This document shows positions 6,724 through 9,907 of a stretch of 9,907 nt of DNA, piece after piece. The DNA comes from Candidatus Woesearchaeota archaeon. GTDB lineage: Archaea > Nanobdellota > Nanobdellia > Woesearchaeales > WJKL01. The notes beneath the pieces were generated by a model, which ran no database searches, was not told where the DNA came from, and was given only the letters and a program-made list of their open reading frames with translations. The position numbers and the translations under genes were made by a program. Location of the stretch: NCBI GenBank assembly GCA_014729145.1, contig WJKL01000061.1, forward strand, positions 1 through 9,907, read 5' to 3'. Position 1 is the stretch's first letter; each line of letters starts with the position of its first letter.

Positions 6724-6813
6724 GGGCTCATAGCTGAGCCTGGTAACGGCATTTGTCCGTTAACACCAAAAAGCGATTCCTAGTTGCTTTGCAACCGGAA
6801 TCCCTTAAGCTAC
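6724..6813 (+). ncRNA. tRNA-like 5' half directly upstream of tRNA-Lys
   Basis: The first 24 bases repeat the 5' end of the tRNA-Lys gene at 6814 with one change (C to G at 6736). The D-loop insert keeps a helix, AACGG (6745-6749) with CCGTT (6757-6761), where the tRNA has AACTG with CAGTT; one pair has changed on both sides. After AGCG comes an anticodon-stem-like helix GATTCC (6775-6780) with GGAATC (6797-6802), enclosing GTTGC with GCAAC and a TTT loop. There is no T-arm and no 3' acceptor strand, and the D-stem is weakened. It could be a decayed duplicate, a structured leader of the tRNA precursor, or a small RNA of its own. The TATA box fits transcription starting at its first base. Confidence 0.6.
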
Positions 6814-6833
6814 GGGCTCATAGCTCAGCCTGG

Positions 6834-6864
6834 TAACTGATTATATAACATAACAGTTGGGCAA
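6834..6864 (+). other. tRNA-Lys intron 1, in the D-loop (31 nt)
   Basis: The central helix GCCT (6828-6831) with GGGC (6859-6862) is flanked by bulges GGT (6832-6834) and AAT (6863-6865). An inner helix AACTG/CAGTT lies within the insert. Cutting after the second base of each bulge restores the standard D-loop AGCCTGGTTA, with the intron lying between G19 and T20. Confidence 0.75.
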
Positions 6865-6883
6865 TTAGAGCGACGGCCTCTTA

Positions 6884-6897
6884 ATTCAAAAAGAGTA
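6884..6897 (+). other. tRNA-Lys intron 2, anticodon loop 37/38 (14 nt)
   Basis: The central helix CTCT (6878-6881) with AGAG (6892-6895) is flanked by TAA bulges at 6882-6884 and 6896-6898. Cutting TA^A on both sides leaves loop CTCTTAA. The inner helix is nearly absent, so this is a relaxed bulge-helix-loop site at the canonical archaeal position. Confidence 0.85.
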
Positions 6898-6919
6898 AGC
6901 CGTAGGTCACGGGTTCGAA

Positions 6920-6956
6920 TTGGTCAAAAGGTTTGTTGAACCTTGTCCAACGAAAG
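6920..6956 (+). other. tRNA-Lys intron 3, in the T-loop 59/60 (37 nt)
   Basis: A near-canonical bulge-helix-bulge: T-stem outside, central helix TTCG (6914-6917) with CGAA (6951-6954), bulges AAT (6918-6920) and AGT (6955-6957). Inside are TGG/CCA and a hairpin AAGGTT/AACCTT with loop TGTTG. Cutting after the second base of each bulge gives TTCGAAT then CCCGC. Confidence 0.85.
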
Positions 6957-6970
6957 TCCCGCTGAGCCCG

Positions 6971-6980
6971 TTTTATTTTT
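6971..6980 (+). terminator. T-tract terminator of the tRNA transcript
   Basis: TTTTATTTTT follows the discriminator base G6970 directly, as is usual for archaeal tRNA genes. Confidence 0.6.
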
Positions 6981-6987
6981 CATTAGA

Positions 6988-6995
6988 TTTTTAAA
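6988..6995 (+). promoter_or_regulatory. TATA box of the 220-residue gene
   Basis: TTTTTAAA is centred about 26 bases before the ATG at 7018. This decides the start: an upstream TTG in the same frame at 6943 would lie inside the tRNA. Confidence 0.6.
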
Positions 6996-7017
6996 TGATG
7001 TTTATTTTATTTTTTCT

Positions 7018-7680
7018 ATGAATTTTTTTAAAATTCCAAATATATTTGAAGAAAAATCAGGAGAAAATCTATCAAAAGATAATATTCCCGAATCATTGGA
7101 AGAGATTGTAGGTAAGATAAAGGAAGCGCATTCATTTGTAAGCGGCAGAGGGCTTTTTTCTCCTGACAGCTATAAAAAAAGGTCTGACAAAAAAGGAAGG
7201 ATAAGATATACTTTTGGAGGGAATCTAAGAACAAAAAACCTAGATGAAACGAAATTAAAATATCTTGTAATAACAAGTTCATTCGATGAAAAAGGCAGAC
7301 TGGTAAAGATAAAAGAGAGATATCAAAAACACCCTGCTACCAAAAAATCTTGGACTGATATGTTTACTGTACTGGAAAGAAAGATAGTGACAAAATATGA
7401 ATATGACAATATTGATGAAATCCTTGAAAAAAAAGCAATTAAAAAGATAGCTGAAGATATTAAGCACGTAAGTTCAATAAAAGTAGAAGAGACGAGAAGA
7501 AATTATAATGGTTTGTTATTTAGAAAATTTAGATCCAATGTTTCAAAATATGAGTATCTTGTCTTGAACTACAATGAATATGTGGGTTCTAGATTATTTC
7601 CTGAAATAAAACATGCAATATTTGAGATTGAAGAAGGCAGGCTTAAAGAAAACAAAGAGCCAGGGCATATTTATATCTGA
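7018..7680 (+). CDS. Unrecognised 220-residue protein
   Basis: I do not recognise this protein. It is soluble-looking, rich in Lys, Glu and aromatic residues, without Cys, signal peptide or membrane segment. Residues 58-110 hold strand-like segments, including RIRYTFGGNLRTK and LKYLVITSSFDEKGRLVKIKE, that suggest a beta-rich domain. Residues 115-160 look helical (KIVTKYEYDNIDEILEKKAI). A further part near 165-200 again has strands (KYEYLVLNYNEYV). The ATG at 7018 is chosen from the TATA spacing and because any longer version would overlap the tRNA. It ends 40 bases before the lysS leader mini-ORF, and has its own promoter; no function can be read from context. Confidence 0.8.
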   Translation: MNFFKIPNIFEEKSGENLSKDNIPESLEEIVGKIKEAHSFVSGRGLFSPDSYKKRSDKKGRIRYTFGGNLRTKNLDETKLKYLVITSSFDEKGRLVKIKERYQKHPATKKSWTDMFTVLERKIVTKYEYDNIDEILEKKAIKKIAEDIKHVSSIKVEETRRNYNGLLFRKFRSNVSKYEYLVLNYNEYVGSRLFPEIKHAIFEIEEGRLKENKEPGHIYI

Positions 7681-7690
7681 TTTAGAAATC

Positions 7691-7698
7691 TTTATATA
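7691..7698 (+). promoter_or_regulatory. TATA box upstream of lysS and its leader mini-ORF
   Basis: TTTATATA is centred 26.5 bases before the ATG at 7721, not before the lysS ATG at 7784. This predicts a 5' leader of about 63 bases on lysS mRNA, unusual in a window where other genes look leaderless. A weaker TTTTTAAC at 7757-7764 could be a second lysS promoter. Confidence 0.6.
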
Positions 7699-7720
7699 GC
7701 TTCTATCAATAATTTTTATT

Positions 7721-7774
7721 ATGGCCAAACTTTTAACTTTGTTAAATGGTTTGACATTTTTAACTAATATATAG
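7721..7774 (+). CDS. Possible 17-codon leader peptide upstream of lysS
   Basis: ATG at 7721, exactly where the upstream TATA box predicts the transcript to begin, followed by an open frame to TAG at 7772-7774, nine bases before the lysS ATG. The peptide MAKLLTLLNGLTFLTNI has six Leu, three Thr and only one Lys, so it is not a classic Lys-counting attenuator peptide. It overlaps two alternative hairpins. It may be a chance frame; the start-site geometry is the main support. Confidence 0.35.
   Translation: MAKLLTLLNGLTFLTNI
7732..7764 (+). promoter_or_regulatory. Alternative hairpins in the lysS leader
   Basis: Three arms are seen: TTTAAC (7732-7737), GTTAAA (7741-7746) and TTTAAC (7759-7764). 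The middle arm can pair with either flank but not both. The first hairpin is extended by AAAC/GTTT outside, the second by TG/CA inside. The layout resembles an attenuator or switch, but the stems are AT-rich and could arise by chance. Confidence 0.35.
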
Positions 7775-7783
7775 ATATCAAAA

Positions 7784-9352
7784 ATGGGGAAAAAAGTTAT
7801 GCACTGGGCTGATTCAACAGCAAAGAGGATATTTCAGCAGAAAGGAAAAAAGGACAAATATACATTAGCTGCAGGAATAACTCCATCTGGAACAATCCAT
7901 CTTGGGAATTTCAGGGAGATTATTACAGTTGACCTTATTGATAAGGCTCTTAAGGATCTTGGCCATAAAACAAGATTCATATATTCATGGGATGATTATG
8001 ATGTTTTCAGAAAGGTTCCTAAGAATATGCCAAAGCATGATGTTCTGAAAGAACACCTTAGGATGTCTCTGGTAGAGGTTCCTGATATTGTAGATGAAGA
8101 GCATGAAAACTATGCTAAACACAATGAAAAACAGGTTGAAAAAGAACTTCCTGGATTAAATATCAATCCTGAATTTATCTATCAGGCTGAAATGAACAAG
8201 AAATGTTCTTATGCTGAGCTGATAAAAACAGCTTTGGATAATATTGACAAGATAAAAGATATTCTTAATGAGCACAGAAGCGATGATCTTACTGAAGAAT
8301 GGCTTCCTGTCTCTGTCTATTGTGAGAAATGCAAAAAAGAAGCAGCTAAAGTTGGTCATTCAGACAGCTATGAACTGGAATATGAATGCAGCTGCGGAAA
8401 CAAATCCTCTTTTGACCTTAGAAAGAAAGGACTGGCTAAACTTAAATGGAGAGTTGACTGGCCGGCAAGATGGAAATATGAAAATGTGGATTTTGAATCA
8501 GGTGGAAAGGATCATTTTGCTGCAGGAGGAAGCTTTGCAACAGGAAAAAGAATAGTGAAAGAGGTTTATGGAAGAGATGAGCCTGCTTCGATGAGATATG
8601 AATGGATATCTCTTAAAGGGAAAGGGCAGTTTGCAAGCTCATCTGGGAATGTAATAACCCTTGCTGAGATGAAAGATATATATGAGCCTTCTATAATCAG
8701 GTGGCTGTTTGCTTCAACAAGGCCTGATGCTGAATTTGAGATAAGTTTTGACCTGGATGTTTTGACTATCTATGAATCATTTGACAGATGTGAGAGGATA
8801 TATTTTGACAAAGAAGAAAATATCTCTGAAAAGGAAAAAGAAAAGCAGAAAAGAATATATGAACTTTCGGCTGTAAAAATTCCCAAAGAATTACCTTACC
8901 AGCCTGGATTCAGGCACTTAACAACTGTACTGCAGATATTTGAAAAAGACTTAAATGAAACAGAAAAGTTTTTTTCAGATTTTTTTAAGACAGAAGAGGA
9001 CAAAAAAAGATTTAAGGTCAGAGCAAAATGTGCATTGAACTGGCTAGAGAAGTATGCTCCTGAAGATTTCAAGTTTAAGGTGCAAAAAGAAGTTCCAAAA
9101 GATATTGAACTAAGTGAAAAACAAAAAGAATCCCTGAAAAAAGCAGCAGAAGTCTTGTCAAAAGATATCAAAGATGATGAAAAACTGCACGAGGAATTTT
9201 ACAATATATTCAAAAGCATGGATATGGGTGCGAAAGATTTCTTTAAAGGAGCTTATAAAGTTTTGATTGGAAAAGAAAAAGGACCTAGATTAGCTCATTT
9301 TATTCTAACAATAGGCAAAGATAAGGTTAAAAACCTGTTTGAGCAAATTTAA
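7784..9352 (+). CDS. lysS: Lysyl-tRNA synthetase, class I
   Basis: Charges tRNA-Lys with lysine; class I LysRS is typical of archaea and a few bacteria and is unrelated to class II LysRS. The 522 residues begin with the Rossmann catalytic core: HIGH-type motif TPSGTIHLGN at 33-42, YSWDDYDVFRK at 67-77, a zinc-ribbon-like insert with CEKC at 180-183 and CSC at 202-204, then WRVDWPARW at 222-230 and GGKDH at 240-244. The KMSKS-type loop reads QFASSSGN at 282-289 and lacks the usual leading Lys and Met. From about 330 on, the helical C-terminal part is the anticodon-binding region. The ATG at 7784 gives the normal N-terminus of the family. Its substrate tRNA is encoded about 0.8 kb upstream. It overlaps the convergent gene by 26 bases. 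Confidence 0.97.
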   Translation: MGKKVMHWADSTAKRIFQQKGKKDKYTLAAGITPSGTIHLGNFREIITVDLIDKALKDLGHKTRFIYSWDDYDVFRKVPKNMPKHDVLKEHLRMSLVEVPDIVDEEHENYAKHNEKQVEKELPGLNINPEFIYQAEMNKKCSYAELIKTALDNIDKIKDILNEHRSDDLTEEWLPVSVYCEKCKKEAAKVGHSDSYELEYECSCGNKSSFDLRKKGLAKLKWRVDWPARWKYENVDFESGGKDHFAAGGSFATGKRIVKEVYGRDEPASMRYEWISLKGKGQFASSSGNVITLAEMKDIYEPSIIRWLFASTRPDAEFEISFDLDVLTIYESFDRCERIYFDKEENISEKEKEKQKRIYELSAVKIPKELPYQPGFRHLTTVLQIFEKDLNETEKFFSDFFKTEEDKKRFKVRAKCALNWLEKYAPEDFKFKVQKEVPKDIELSEKQKESLKKAAEVLSKDIKDDEKLHEEFYNIFKSMDMGAKDFFKGAYKVLIGKEKGPRLAHFILTIGKDKVKNLFEQI

Positions 9353-9830
9353 TTTTTTCAATATAATAATTGAATTCTGATTTAAATCTGGATATTTCTT
9401 TTTGTTCTGTCTTTCCTGAAAGTATTCCCTTAAATAATTCATTAAGATGGTCATTGTCATAAATAATATCAAATCTGTTTGAAAGATATGTCCTAAATTT
9501 TGGGCAGACATAGGTTATGCATGCAGGGGGTTTGTGGTCGCCAAGCAAACACCCATCCATGGTATGATAGTCGCAGGCTTCATAGTTTATTTCAGGCTTG
9601 GGATATTTCTCATCTCTTTTAGTGTCAAGTATCTCTTTGAAAGGAAATACTGCCTGGTCATGCTGGTTATAAGAACAGCACCCTATATGTCCGGGAAGAT
9701 CTGACAGGAAAAGGCTTTCTTCCTGAGTTAAGCAGTTTTCATAGCAGAAATCAAGTTCTTTGAAAAAATCATTCAAAACTGATTCAACTTCAAGATATGT
9801 TTCAACACGTTTTTCTAATTTTTCTTCCAT
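9327..9830 (-). CDS. Cys-rich protein, YkgJ-like (putative metal-binding)
   Basis: A 167-residue soluble protein with eight Cys in clustered positions: C29-x3-C33, C51-C52, C86-x7-C94, and C104-x4-C109 in the context KPPACITYVCP. A CC pair followed by a later Arg/Lys-Pro-x-x-Cys motif resembles the CxxCxxCC (YkgJ) zinc/iron-chelating family, but the first cluster is not a standard match, so the assignment is tentative. His residues near the clusters (H48, H57, H89, H99) could add ligands. The N-terminal 25 residues are a likely amphipathic helix. A TATA box about 25 bases upstream supports the ATG at 9830. Its last 26 bases overlap the end of lysS on the other strand. Confidence 0.8.
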   Translation of the reverse strand: MEEKLEKRVETYLEVESVLNDFFKELDFCYENCLTQEESLFLSDLPGHIGCCSYNQHDQAVFPFKEILDTKRDEKYPKPEINYEACDYHTMDGCLLGDHKPPACITYVCPKFRTYLSNRFDIIYDNDHLNELFKGILSGKTEQKEISRFKSEFNYYIEKIKFAQTGF

Positions 9831-9851
9831 ATATTACAATATCTTTGCAGT

Positions 9852-9859
9852 TTTAAAAA
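9852..9859 (-). promoter_or_regulatory. TATA box of the Cys-rich gene
   Basis: The minus strand reads TTTTTAAA, centred about 25 bases before the ATG at 9830. The remaining bases to the window edge are AT-rich and show no gene. Confidence 0.6.
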
Positions 9860-9907
9860 TATAAGGTTTTTACAAAGTATTTTAAATTTATAATAAACTT
9901 TTTAAAA

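Larger units (their letters stand above)
6814..6970 (+). tRNA. tRNA-Lys(CUU) with three introns
   Basis: GGGCTCA (6814-6820) pairs with TGAGCCC (6963-6969), with G73 at 6970 and no encoded CCA. The gene is 157 bases; removing three inserts (6834-6864, 6884-6897, 6920-6956) leaves 75. The result has D-stem GCTC/GAGC with loop AGCCTGGTTA, anticodon stem ACGGC/GCCGT with loop CTCTTAA (anticodon CTT at 6880-6882, decoding AAG), variable loop AGGTC, and T-loop TTCGAAT on stem ACGGG/CCCGC. The only flaw is an A-C mismatch at the base of the T-stem (positions 49-65). The lysyl-tRNA synthetase gene is about 0.8 kb downstream. A standard tRNA search without noncanonical introns would probably miss it. 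Confidence 0.88.

Noticed and set aside
6724..6813. The upstream copy as a second complete tRNA
   Set aside because: It has no T-arm, no 3' acceptor strand, a broken D-stem pair and no convincing anticodon loop (the base before a GTT reading would be A, not T).
6724..6813. A C/D-box or H/ACA guide RNA
   Set aside because: A CTGA is present at 6734-6737, but there is no C box or matching second box and no ACA at the expected place after a hairpin.
6943..7017. Longer start (TTG at 6943) for the 220-residue protein
   Set aside because: It would begin inside the tRNA-Lys T-loop intron and run through the acceptor strand. The ATG at 7018 has a TATA box at the right distance.
8268..8555. Plus-strand frame of 95 codons inside lysS
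   Set aside because: It is another reading frame of a region that encodes the LysRS zinc insert and conserved core motifs.
1..9907. CRISPR array, insertion sequence or prophage
   Set aside because: No regularly spaced repeats, transposase, integrase or terminal inverted repeats were seen; genes are housekeeping or small unknown ones with uniform base composition.

Overview
The window reads as chromosomal DNA of a small-genome archaeon, most likely a DPANN-type lineage such as Woesearchaeota or Pacearchaeota; the lineage is inferred from gene content, not from a marker gene. Archaeal signs are a class I lysyl-tRNA synthetase, an archaeal/eukaryotic-type Pth2, a TFB-like zinc-ribbon microprotein, TATA boxes placed 25-30 bases before start codons, and bulge-helix-bulge introns in a tRNA. 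The threonyl-tRNA synthetase is of the bacterial type, as is common in such lineages. The DNA is AT-rich and gene-dense, with mostly short intergenic gaps and many leaderless genes.

Layout. Positions 1-1883 are on the minus strand: the N-terminal 367 codons of thrS (running off the left edge), a 44-residue zinc-ribbon protein, and an unrecognised 137-residue protein. A divergent promoter region follows. From 1965 to 9352 everything is on the plus strand: two tandem M29-like aminopeptidase paralogues; an ATP-grasp ligase whose stop lies one base before a CapA-like metallophosphatase; pth2; an unrecognised 133-residue protein; a tRNA region; an unrecognised 220-residue protein; and class I lysS. 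A Cys-rich YkgJ-like protein on the minus strand converges on lysS, overlapping it by 26 bases at the 3' ends.

The most unusual part is 6693-6980. A tRNA-Lys(CUU) gene at 6814-6970 can be read only if three introns are removed, in the D-loop, the anticodon loop and the T-loop. Each can be placed at bulge-helix-bulge-like splice sites, and removal leaves a 75-nt tRNA with a near-perfect cloverleaf. Directly upstream, with the only good TATA box placed to start at its first base, is a 90-nt tRNA-like 5' half. It repeats the acceptor/D-arm sequence and keeps diverged but still paired intron and anticodon-stem helices, yet it has no T-arm or 3' acceptor strand.

Functionally much of the window serves translation (ThrRS, LysRS, tRNA-Lys, Pth2), with peptide breakdown (M29 pair) and a possible peptide or envelope ligase/phosphatase pair (ATP-grasp plus CapA). 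The lysS leader holds a 17-codon leaderless mini-ORF overlapping two mutually exclusive hairpins, which could be regulatory. No CRISPR array, insertion sequence or replication origin was seen.
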